Assembly (NCBI GenBank): GCA_021018995.1
Contig: CM037593.1
Location: forward strand, 6,290,088-6,354,087
Origin: Chloranthus sessilifolius
Taxonomy: Eukaryota; Streptophyta; Magnoliopsida; Chloranthales; Chloranthaceae
DNA: 64,000 nt
Direction: 5' to 3'
The translations under genes and the position numbers were made by a program. The number at the start of each line of letters is the position of its first letter. The first letter of the stretch is position 1. The notes below the pieces were generated by a model. The model saw only the letters and a list, made by a program, of their open reading frames with translations. It ran no database searches and had not been told where the DNA came from. Shown piece by piece: positions 36,601 through 49,200 of the stretch.

Positions 36601-39600
36601 GCTCATTACTTCAAATTGAACAAAGTTCATTTTGTATCATTTCGACCCTCTTTTTTTTATTGACTTCTTTTTATTTATTTCTTATTTATAAATATGAATC
36701 TATAAATTTAAAATTTAATTCAATGCGATAATGTTACATAGTGTCGATTTTCTTTGATAAAGGAGTATTTCCACGGGTTTGCCTTGGTATACCATCATAT
36801 TGAATGATCCTAGTTGGTTGCCTTTTGTCCATATAATGCATACTCCTTTATCAAAGAAATATAGAACATGGATCAAAATATCGTCCAATACCGATACGTA
36901 TAGGTTTTGAACTTGAACGATATTGCATTGGGTTTTTCTCGCCCCTCTTAAAAATAGTCAAATTATCGCCTGTATCGTCCAATGTATCGTCCGATAATTT
37001 GAAATTTTCGTTCTTTTTTTTGTTTTTTTGGGAAAAAAATCAAAAAGTACGTATCGTCCGGTACGTATCAGTTTTGGGGCTGGATGATACATATCGAAAA
37101 TCTGAGATTTTGATCCATGATATAGAGCCCCCTGCAGTGCACAAAATAAACTTTGTATATGAGTACAGGCGTTTCTTTCCTCCCTACATGGATAGAAGTA
37201 GGTAAACATGAATTAATTCTAACTTTCACATGATGAAAAAAAGTAAAAGGTCTCGAGTATAGGACCAAAGGGGCATTGGCCATGGACTGAAAGATATTTT
37301 AGAGGCTCATAAAGGTCCATTTACAGGCCAGGGCCATAAAGGCCTCTATGAGATCCTAACAACGTCATGGCATACTCAAGTATCTCTTAACTTCTTCTTG
37401 ATCGAATCTGTAATCTGCATTAGCAGACTCATTTTCTGTGGTTTCCCTGATCAAGCTAGAGGTTACCAAGGAACCATGCATAGCACCGAATAGGGAACCG
37501 TCGTATTATCAAGGAAGATTCAATCAATACAATAAGAAGTTTCAAACTTTCTATTACATATCCGTTGCAACCAATATTTGGGTGTTTCTGCCTGAGCATC
37601 AAAGAAGAGGGCTGACTCATTTTTTTATCTTTTTCTTAATGATTTAGAATAGAGTTAGAATAGACTAAGTAGTTAGATGGAGTAGAATGTCTCGGGATTT
37701 TTATCTTATTGGGAAGGGACTGGAATGTAATAAATATTGATTCATACATAAGAAAAGGTTCTCTATTGATTCAAACATTCTACCTATGGGATAGGGATGA
37801 AGGAAGAGGAAAAAAATCAAAGATTTCACATGAATTGGTCAAAATGTGCAGAAATTCTTAGTTTTCATGGAGGTTTAGATCCTGTAACAGGAGGTCTATG
37901 GCTAACTGGTATTGCACATCATCATAATCGGCCGTAGGGAAGGGATAAAGAATAACAAGAAAAGAAGAAAAAGAGAGAATTAAACAACCGTACAGGCATC
38001 TTTTTGCATACGGCTCTGCAATGGAATCGAGATTCAGAAACTGAAATTTCACCTCATTAATAGGTTTAGCCATAGCATTTATAACACGACCCAAATAAGC
38101 CCACTCACTGGTATCTGTCAATCACTTCCATTCTTCTCATCAGACCATCTGTAACACTCATAGCTACAGCTCTTAACTCGATTATTTCCTAATAATTGTT
38201 GTACCTCACAAATCACACATTAATTTGCTGAAGCAGTCTCATGCTCCTACGATCATTTGTATGGGAACATGTATCTTTTTGCTGGTGTTTAACAACGAGA
38301 AAGACGCTAACATAATCTTCAAAGTGAGGTTGAGATGTTACTGGTGTTAGCATGGTTGAGCATTTGAAGCCTTAGACATGGGATGAGGGGTGGGATCAAG
38401 GTTTAGCATGGTTGAGCATTTGAAGCCTTACACATGGGATAAGGGGTGGGGTCAAGGTTCAAAATCACGGTTTTCCGGCAAGTATCGGCCAACTCCAAAA
38501 ATGATATGTATTGGACGATACATACCGGTTTTGGACGATACCAATATATTTGGGCAGATACATTCAATGTGTCCTGGTGACCTTTGAAACCGATATGTAT
38601 GGGATGATATGTACTGGTTTTGTCTGGTTTGGAATCATGGGTGGGATAGCCCACTTCTTAATGAGCTTCATTTTAGCTCCATACCCTCAGATGAGATCGA
38701 CTTTTTCAGAGTCAGAAGGGAGTTTAAGGAGGAAATCAAGAAGGCAATTTTTGGGTCAAGTGGGATAGTGCCCCGAGGGACCTGCTGAAGTTCTTGGAAT
38801 TCTATTATAAGGGTTGTATTGGGAAAGCTCTAAATGCTACATTCTTAACTTTAATTCCTAAGAAGATGGGATCCAAGAACATTAATAACTTTAGGCCTAT
38901 GAATCTTTTGGGCAGCATATATAAGATTTTGACTAAGTTTTTTGCCAACAAACTGAGGCTATTGATAGAAAAGTTATCAAGGATTTGCATGATAGGCAAA
39001 TCCTTGATGGTGCGGTTTTGGCGCATGAGTATCTTTGTTCTCGCCTTAAAGCTAGAGAGCTAGGAATAATTACAACGTTGATATGAAAAAGGCCTACAGT
39101 TGGGTAAATTGGCAAGGACTTGGTCACGTGGGCTTTAGCGTTAAATGGCACAAATGAGTAGAGGCTTGCTATTCCACGCTGCAATTTTTTATACTCATAA
39201 ATGGGGCAAATGAATTTTTCAAATGTACTGGGGGTCTCCGCCAAGGTGACCCGCTCTCACCCTTTCCTTTTTGATATTGTTGGAATGACTGTAAGTAAAC
39301 TATTAATTTGGGCTGCTCTTGGGGCATATGATCAATGGTTTTTACAAAAAGGCTAATAGTCTGCCTAAAGCCCAACTCCAATATGCAGAGGACACTTTTT
39401 ATCTTTTATAATGCTTCTAAATCGGACCTTCTCAATTTGATGGTGGTGCTTAGATGCTGTAAGTGGTATCAGGCCAAAGAATTAAAATGTATATCTAAGT
39501 TGATGGGGGTTAGTTTGGCATCAAAAGTACATCTCGGAGTTTGCTAGTTTACTCAGTTGTGGGTTGGATTCCTTACCGTCCTCATATTTGGGGCAGACTT

Positions 39601-42600
39601 CATGCCTTGGGAAACCCACTAAAAGTTAATTTCCTTAGGGTTAGGGTTAGGTGATGAGGAAGAAGAAGAAGAAATAGGGTCGAGTTCAATAATAACTCAG
39701 TCCCTTCTCTTATTAGTATATATATATATCACTTACTTACAAAATACTGAACACACACCCATTTTCATGTAAAGAGTAAAACAACGAACACAGGAAACCA
39801 CACAACCAACTAAATGATAATTCTCAAGACACACCAACACTCCCCTCAAGTTGGAGCATAGATGCCAATAATACCCAACTTGGATGTGATGTCATGTAAT
39901 CTCTTCTCTCCATTGCCTTTGGTAAGCACATAGACCAAGTGGTCTTCGGAGCGAACTTGTGGAATGGCAATCTCCTTGGATTCAACTCTTTTTCGTATGA
40001 AATGACAATCGACCTCTATATGTTTTGTTCTCTGCAATGTAATGAGTAGCCTCATTGTCACCATAAAGTATCATGGGCAAGGTAACATAGACTCCCATAT
40101 CTGACAAGATATGTTTCAACCACATACCCTCACGAGCCATTGCGACATGGCTCTATACTCCCCCTCTTCACTAGAATTCGATACTTTTTTTGATCTCCAT
40201 GTAACTAAATTTCCTCTCAAGAAGGTACAATATCCTGTAGTGCATTTCCTATCATCTAGAGATCCAGCCCAATTTGCATCTGTGAAGATCTCAATATCCA
40301 TATGACCATGGTTTCTGTACAAGATTCCTCTCCCAGGACTTTCTTTCAAATACTTGAGGATCCTGTAGACTGCATCAAGTTGGGTATTCCTTGGTGAGTG
40401 CATATACTTGCTGACCATGCTGACAACTTAAGCTATATCTGGACATGTCATGGGAAGATAGATTAGTTTGCCAACTTATCTATGATAAGCTTTGGGATCT
40501 GTGAGTAGTTTACCCTCTTGTCCATTTAATCTATGATTTTGCTCAAGGGGATTCACTGCAGGTTTGCACCCTAACATTCCTGTCGCATGAAGGAGATCAA
40601 GTGTATACTTTCTTTGTGACAATGCAATTCCTTTCTTTGATCTTGCCACCTCAATACCAAGAAGGTATTTTAGGGGGCCTAAGTCTTTGATTTGCCTAAG
40701 TCCTTGATTTCAATGGCCCTACGAAGATGATCTTTTAAATGTAATATTTCATCATTGTTATCTCCTGTGATGATAATATCATCCACGTAGACCAAGATAG
40801 CCGTAGTATGCATCCCTTTCTTCACAAACAATGTGCGATCATAGTGGTTTCTCTGACAACCATACCCCATTACAGCTTCACTGAATTTTTGAAACCAGGC
40901 ACGTGGAGATTGTTTTAGCCCATAGATCGCCTTTTTTAGCTTGCACACTTTGCCAGTCTCCCCTTGTTTGATAAACCCAGGTGAAGGAGCCATATAGACT
41001 TCCTCTTTCAGATTACCATGGAGGAAGGCATTTTTCACATCTAACTGAGACAAAGATTATCCTTTATAAACAATCAAGGATAGGAGAACTCGAATAATAT
41101 TATATTTTTCAACAAGGGCAAATGTCTCATGATAATCCACCCCTTGAGTTTGGCTAAGCCTCTTTGCAATCAGTCTTGCCTTATATCTCTCTACAGTGCC
41201 ATATGTTATGTATTTTACAGTGTACACCCATACTCAACAATTTTCTTGCCTTCTGGCAAGTCAACAACATCCCATTTGTAGTTATTCTCTAAGGCATTAA
41301 TCTCCTGAATCATAGCCTCTTTCCACTACGGTTGAGACAAAGTACTCAAAACATTAGTAGGAATAGTAGTAGCATAAAGGGATGAAATAAATGAATAATG
41401 GAGAGCTGACAAACCTTAATAGGAAGTAAACTTTTGGACAGGGTGTCGAATACCTTTGTGTTGGGCAATGGGAAGATCAGGTTCAAAAGGAGAATCTATC
41501 TCTGGGGAAGGATCATGATCAGTGCTCTGGGATAGAGGCTCTTCTTGATGTTCATCTGCGGCATGAGAGGGAGGCTCATGTTCATCTGCCGCATGAGAGG
41601 GAGACACTTCTTGAATATTAGTATTATTCTTATATTTTTTTTCTCACATAAACCTGTTCTTTCCCATACCTATCAAATTATGGTTGCTCCACAACATCCC
41701 CCTCTTTCCCTTTTCATGACTTCCTATTTCTTCATCTAGTATGGGAAGCACAAGAGGGCTCTCTTCCCTTATCACTCTTTCCCCCTGAAGAGGGCACTGA
41801 GGGTTGTCCCCCTGAAATCTGTGAATGGTGTATCCTCAAAGAAAGTAACATCCATGGAGACAATCACACATCGAGTTACTGGATCGAAACACTTATATCA
41901 TTTTTTGAGTGGCAGGGTACCCAATGAACAAACACCTCGTAGCTTTGGGTATTAATTTGTCACATGAATGGTAGGAATATGAACAAAACACAATCACCCA
42001 AACACACAAGGTGGCACATGAAAAAGACGCTTGGTAGGACAGATTAATTGAAAGGGAGACTTACCCCTTAAGATAAGGGTTGGCATACGATTTATCAAGT
42101 AGGCGGCAGTAAGAACAACATCCCCCCATAGAAACCTAAGAGCGTTCATTCCAATCAAAAGAGTACGTGCCACTTCCAAAAGATGACCATTTTTACTTTC
42201 GGATCACCCATTTTGTTGGGGGGTAATTGCCACTCAATCCCATGATTGCGAAGGTACGACTGAAGTTGATGAGAGAGTATTCTCCACCAAGGTCTTCAAA
42301 TCGTGTATTGTATCGTGTCTCGTTTTTTGGAATTTATGCATCGCGTATCGTATTGTATCGTGTATCAAAAAATACACTCAATTTTTTATAAATTATTCAT
42401 GCAAATAAAAAATATATTTGTAAAAGCCAAAAAATAAAATGTATAACAATTTATGTTCATTTTATAGTACAAAGAGTCAAGACATCTATTGATTCTACAT
42501 AAATTATGTAGAATCAATAGATGTCTCGACTCTTTTCACATACACATTGCCACATTGGAAGTTAGGAACTTAGAATCTATCTAGTTTCAATAAATTTTAA

Positions 42601-45600
42601 AAAATACCAAAACATTTCATTAGATAGATAATAGATTCATAGAATCTACGCAAGCAATTTGCATCATTCAAAAAGAAACCATATAATGTAACTTGTTCGT
42701 AATTGTTTGATGAGGCTTGTGTATAGACAAAAAAGGAAATCATATAATACTTTCTTCGTCCCAAAAAATTAGACAAATATAGAAAACTAATTATCTCGAG
42801 TTTCATCTTCGTTGTCATCTCCTATATTAGAGTCGTCATCATCAGTTACATTCTCTTCACTTCTATTTCTTTCCTCTTCCTCCGCCTCAATGACCTCTTT
42901 AAAATCATAGATCTCCTCTTCTTCCTCCTCGGTTATCTTCTTCTTGCCTTTTCCCTTCCTGGTTATCTTCTTTGGATTATTCAACTTTCACGGCCCTATA
43001 AAGAAATAGGGTTTTAAAATTTAACATTTATAGAAAAATAATATGACTAAGATAAGTATAAAAATACTAAATATATTATGTGAAATAATGAATTATTAGA
43101 TAATGTACCTCGTTTTCTTTTCTTACTAGTTTCTCCTCCTACATCAAAACATTCATCGATGTCCATCCACGAACTATGTTCCGGCAAGCATGTAGCTTCT
43201 TTTTCCGTATTCCATTCGTCATCTGAGTCCATATCGGATAAACATATGGCATCATAGGACCCTTCAATCTCTTGTCCCTTCTTTTGCCTAGCTTCCAATT
43301 GGAGATTGTACTTCCACAAAGACAAGTACATTTAATCTTTGTTGCTCCAAACTGTTTCTTCTTTTGGAATGCACCTATATTCAAATCACAACTCATATTT
43401 TATAATTCATCGACAATGAAAGTATAAACCATAAACAATTCCTATTAAGTAACAAATTACAAGCAATTAAATCACAATTCATCTTACTTGATCAAATGTG
43501 CTCCAATTTCTATCACATCCCGTGGCGCTACAAGTGAGACTTAGAACACGAATGGCTAATCTTTGAAGCTCTTTGCACTCTTCTCCAAAGCATTCCCACC
43601 ATAAGGCTATGATTAAAATAAGCACGTATCCGCATCAATTAATAATTTACTAAAGGAAGAAACTATTATGCAATGTGCCAATGCCAAAAGCAATTTCATG
43701 ATTCATATACAAAGAATTACCGGGCTGTTTATCATTTCTTGTCTCAATGGCCATATCATAACCAAACAGTCCATCCGCCCTACAAAATGACTCTGATTGT
43801 CCATCAATCTTTTTTCTTATAGCGGGAGATGGACACATTTTTTGGATTGTTTGATATAAACTTGTCTTAATTTCAATATTAGGATCAAAATTTGCGGCAT
43901 AATGATACCTGTAATATAAATAAAGAAAGAAATAATAATGATATGATTTATTAGGCATAATGATACCTGTAATTCAAATAAAGAAAGAAATAATAAGTGA
44001 TATGATTTATTATTGTGATTTATAATATATATCATTACATTTGTGAGTTGTGATATGTAAAGTAGTAACTTAAAAAAAAATTACTTACTTTGGATTAAGA
44101 AAATATGCAGCTGCATGGAGTGGCCTATGAAGCTGCAAAGTCCATCGATCATCAATAATTTTCCAAATTTCTGCATATCTTTTTTCCACTTTATTTAAAT
44201 TGTTCTCAATCTTTTCTTTGGCCCTGTCCATATCTTCATAGATGTAGCCCATGGCGGGCTTCGCATCCCCATCTACGAGTTTTAACACTTTTACAAGCGG
44301 TAGTACACACTTCAAGCAATATTTTATGGAGCTCCAAAAGTGGTGATCCAACAAAATAATATTCTCAACTTCCATGCCATCCACTTTCTTTGCGTAAGAA
44401 CTTTTAGCCCACTCTTCTGAAACAAACATGGCTCTAAGCCCAAGCCTCTATTCATGCACACGCTTTAAGGTCATGTACGCAGTGGCAAATCTAGTCACTG
44501 CAAGTCATGTTAAATCACACATTTTAGTGTACTTTCTCATCAAATTTAGAACCCATGAGTGTCTATAAATATAAACCGTCACTTCCTTTGCCTTAGCCAA
44601 TGCATTTCTATGAGTTGGCAATTTCCCAAAATCAGTCAACATGAGATTAATACAATGAGCTGCACAAGGAGACCAAAATAATTTCTCTTGTCCATTAACA
44701 ATTCCTCTGCTTTTGCAAAAGCTGCGGTGCTGTCAGTCACCACATGCTCTTCTCCAATCTCTTCCACCAAAGAGTCTAAAAGCTCAAATAAATTCTCACC
44801 ATTGTGTGAAATTCCTGTATCGATGGATTCCAAGAAGACGGTTCCATATGGATTATTTACTAAAAAGTTGGTAATAGACCGACTCTTCCCATCGGTCTAT
44901 CCATCGGACATTAATGTGCACCCAGTCTTCTTCCATTCTTTCTTATACTTCTCCAACATTCTTCCTATATTTTCAACCTCCTTTAAAAATGTTGTTCTAA
45001 TTTCATGGTATGAAAGGAAGTTTCATTCCTGGACCGAAGGATGCAATTGCCTCCACCATAGCTTTGACCAAATTGAATGCTAAAGCATTTGAATAAAAGA
45101 ATCGGCATATGTGTGCACATACACCATCTCTATCCCCTTTGTTCCATATAGCATTTAAAGTAGCTTGTTTCTCATTGGTTTTCATAAATCCATCTAACGT
45201 TCCTTTTCCCTTCCGAATGGAACTTTGTGTTTCATTTCCATCTCCACCATAGTCATTTTTCTTACCACCATCCCTCAACATCTTTATAAATAAATCTCAC
45301 ACATCATTACCATTTTTAGTGCATTGTATTACGTCTCTATGCGTATGAGCTAAATGATTTTTCATCCGCGTCTCACCACCCCAATATTCATTTTTACAAT
45401 AGTTACACTTGAGTTTCAATCTTTTATTCTTCCCTACTACTTCCACTTGTGTGCTATGTTCCAAATCCACATCCTCTCCCCCTCTTACCATCTTTTGAGC
45501 TTAAAAAATAAGACATCATGGCATTAAAAAAATAGACATCATGGGCTAATGGCATTAAAAAATAAACATCATGGCGTTTAAAACAAAAAGCTTTAAACAT

Positions 45601-46132
45601 GGAGGATTGGAGCTTTAAATATAAAAAAAGTGGAAACTTGGAGCTTTTAATATAAAAATACAGGGGCTTAGGGACTTTAAATATTAAATAAACAGGGTCC
45701 TTAGGAGCTTTAAATATAAAAATGGGGCTTTAAATATAAAAGAAATACAGGGATTTAGGGGCTTTAAATATAAAATACTGGCGCTTAGGCTTAGTTAGGG
45801 ACTTTAAAATATAAAAAACCAGGGTGTTTAGGCCTTTAGGGGCTTTAAATAAAAAAATCCAGGGGCTTTAAATATAAAAGTACAGTGACTTAGGGCTTTA
45901 AATATATAAATACAGGGATATAAGGGCCTTAAAATTTAAATATAAAAATACTGGGGCTTAGGGACTCTAACTATAACAAAACAGGGTGTTTAGGGGCTTT
46001 AAATTTAAAATACAGGGACTTACGGGTTTTAAATATTAAAATACAAGGATTTAGGGGCTTTAAAATTTAAATATAAAAATAAAGGGATTTAACAATCGGT
46101 GGGGCCTCTGAAGAATCTTGGGTAGCTTTAAA

Positions 46133-46171
<39 letters not shown>

Positions 46172-46187
46172 ACGTTAAAAATTGCCT

Positions 46188-46229
<42 letters not shown>

Positions 46230-49200
46230 CTGTAAAGGGAGTTGGTGGGGTTAAAAAAAATGAAAGGGGGGCTTTAAACTTTAAAGGGTGTTGGTGGGGC
46301 CCTCGAAGAGAGATGGGCTATAGAGGAAGAGCTGGCTGGCTGGCTGAAACAGAAAAGGAGAGGAGAAAAGAGATAGAGGTGGCTGGCTGCTGGAAAAAAG
46401 AAGGGCATACCTGGCTGAGCTGATTGAAATCAAAGCTTGAAGGTGGTTGGCTGACCATACACTGGTACAGTGGTACCTGTTGGAGAATTGGTTCAGGTTG
46501 CAAGAAAAGATAAAGATTGGAATGAAAAAATATGCAGATCCGGTTCGAGGCACGTTGAATATCGTTGTCTTTAAATCAAGATTTGCCCCTACTACTATGA
46601 TCTAGTGGTCATCAATAGATTACCGGCAAATCGGTTCCAGGATACAACGAACCGACAGCGTATTCGTGTGATCAGATTTGGTGAATCTGATCACGCAACC
46701 AGAACATCAAAATAGTGGAAGCGGAACTCTGAGAGGAAGAACTTTTAAAACACGCAAAAACAGAATAAAAGAAAATGCAGTTGTTTAAATGAGGGGTCTC
46801 GGGTCCCTTTTATAGAAAAGAACAAGTGTAACTGAACGGTCATATCTGTTGCAGATAACTGAACGGTCGGATAAGACATATACGCTTAAAATTTAAACGG
46901 GCGGTTACGCTTTTGTCCAAAAGTTTAACTAAATGCACCGCACCCCATCGCCACACCACGTACACGTGATCGTGCTCGTGCCCGTCCCCGGGCTTGGCTC
47001 GGTTTGGTTCGGCGCGTATGCGTGTGTGTGACTGATGAGGTGCATGGTGGTGGAAACTACAAATTTTGGTGCCCCTGAGTGAAGGCTACAAGCCTTGAAC
47101 CAATGCTTGAATATAAAACTCAAGACCCAAAAAGTGTTCTACACGATGTGGGACTATCAAACTAAAGACAAACCAAAAAACTTGATATTTTAAAATATCC
47201 AACAATCCCCCCCAATTTTAAAATATCTAACAATCTCCCACAATTTTAAAATATTGAAAAAACAGAGTAAATCAAGAAATATGTGTATAAATGAAAATGT
47301 CTTTACAAACTTGAATTTCACTTTAGTGAAAAATAATTTAAGGTTTGCCAAGGTCTTTAGTAAAACTAAGTCTTGAATTAACGATCTTATATGACAAATT
47401 GGAACTATTTCACACACATATTTCACAATTTAGTGTTCAATAAATTTTTTTTTTTAGCACATTTAGGCCCTATGCTAGTACCCTGGTTTTCGTAAGTGTT
47501 TATGAGATAAAGCTATGTCTCATTGAAAGCGGCTCTACCCTCACACTTATATAGGTAGACCTATAAGAGATGCCCCTGTAACTTTAACATCTTAACACAT
47601 AGTATTATAGGACTATTAAGAGCAATGTTCAACCTCCCCTTATCCATTATAGGTAAAACACTACATTCCTAGGATGTATATGAGATTTATTTCTCATCAA
47701 TGTAGTACCTTTTAGCCACCATGTATTTATGACTTGTTTTTCCTTTTGAACCTAAACATTAATTAAACAAATGTTTAGTAGGGTTCCCATCATAAGTGGC
47801 TGTTTAGGTTTATTGGCTTTAAACCCATCTTGATTGATGTCTTGTAAATCCCATCTCTGCCAAGGATTTTAGTAAACGGATCCGCTAGGTTTTCTGCAGA
47901 CCTGACCCCAATGACTGAGATGACTCCATCTCTAAGTAATTGTTTTATGTAGCTATGCCTTAGACCGATATGTCTATTTCTTCCATTATACGTCTGACTA
48001 TAAGCCTTTGATAGTGTTGCTTCACTATCACAATGTATAGAGATAGGTGGTAAAGGGTTAATCAGAATTGAAATTTTGATTAATAAATTTCTTAACCATT
48101 CTGCTTCTTTTCCACTTGCCGCTAAAGCAATAATTCCGATTCCATAGTAGAATGTGTGATGCAAGTTTGCTTCTTTGATCCCCATGAGATCGCAACACCT
48201 CCAAAAGTGAATATCCATCCACTTGTGGATTTTGATTCTTCTGAACCAGGTATCCAATTTGTATTGCTATATCCTTCTCAAACTTGAGGATATCCAGAAA
48301 AATGCAAACCATAATTAATAGTACCTTTTAAATATCTAAAAACATAAGATATGACATTCCAATGAACAAAATTATGATTACTTGTAAATCTACTTAACTT
48401 ATCGCAAATGCAATCTCTGACTTTGTATAATGCATTGTATACATAAGACTACCAATAACTAATATTCTAACTGTTGCATACATCTTCCATCATTTTTAGT
48501 TAATTTAATATTAATATCTAAAGGTGTATTAGCAGGTTTCAAATCAAAATAATTGAATCTTTTCAACATAATGAGATTGGGTTAAAGTTAAAATATTCTC
48601 ATTTCTTATAATTTTGATTCCCAAGATTATATCTGCCTGTCCTATGTCTTTCATGCTAAAAGATGAACTTAAGAAATTTTCAATTTCTAAAATAACTTCT
48701 AAATTTGTTCCAAAAATAAGCAAATCATCTACATAAAGACATATTATAACACCATAATTATTAGAAAACCTATACTACATACATTTATCTGCTTCATTAG
48801 TTTTGAAATCAAATTTAGTAATTGTATTATCAAACTTTTTATGCCACTGTTTTCGTACTTGTTTTAACCCATATAGAGATTTAATAAGTTTACAAACTTT
48901 CTTTTCTTGTCCAGGTAGAACAAATCTTTCTGATTGTTTCATATAAACCTCTTTTTTTAAATCACCATTTAAGAAAATGATTTTAACATTCATTTGATGG
49001 ATTTTTAACTTATGTATAGAAGCTAAGACAATTAGAAGTCCTATAGTAGAAATTTTTTTCATCTGTTCTAGGTTTTCTTTTAAATATTTATCTACATCCT
49101 ATGGGTTTAAATCCTTCTGGTAAGTCTACTAATTTCCACGTTTTGTTTCTCATTATTGAATCCATGTTATCATTGATATCTTTTTTTCAAAAGGCACTAT

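Larger units (their letters stand above)
36540..38260. other. Mosaic of plastid-derived DNA (NUPT)
   Basis: Short fragments of at least four plastid genes lie together in orders and strands not found in a plastid genome: psbB (36773-36840, +), psaA (37848-37925, +), atpA (about 38040-38112, -) and atpB (about 38120-38215, -). A domain-V-like hairpin of a group II intron lies between psaA and atpA (37985-38016). A MITE has inserted at 36867-37119. The pieces are diverged, so the transfer is old. An earlier stop in mitochondrial DNA is possible. Confidence 0.7.

Noticed and set aside
42787..42984. Acidic minus-strand ORF as an independent gene
   Set aside because: It lies inside the hAT element downstream of its transposase and is best read as part of that element.
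46118..46423. Plus-strand ORF with Arg-Glu repeats
   Set aside because: Direct translation of the (GA)n microsatellites.
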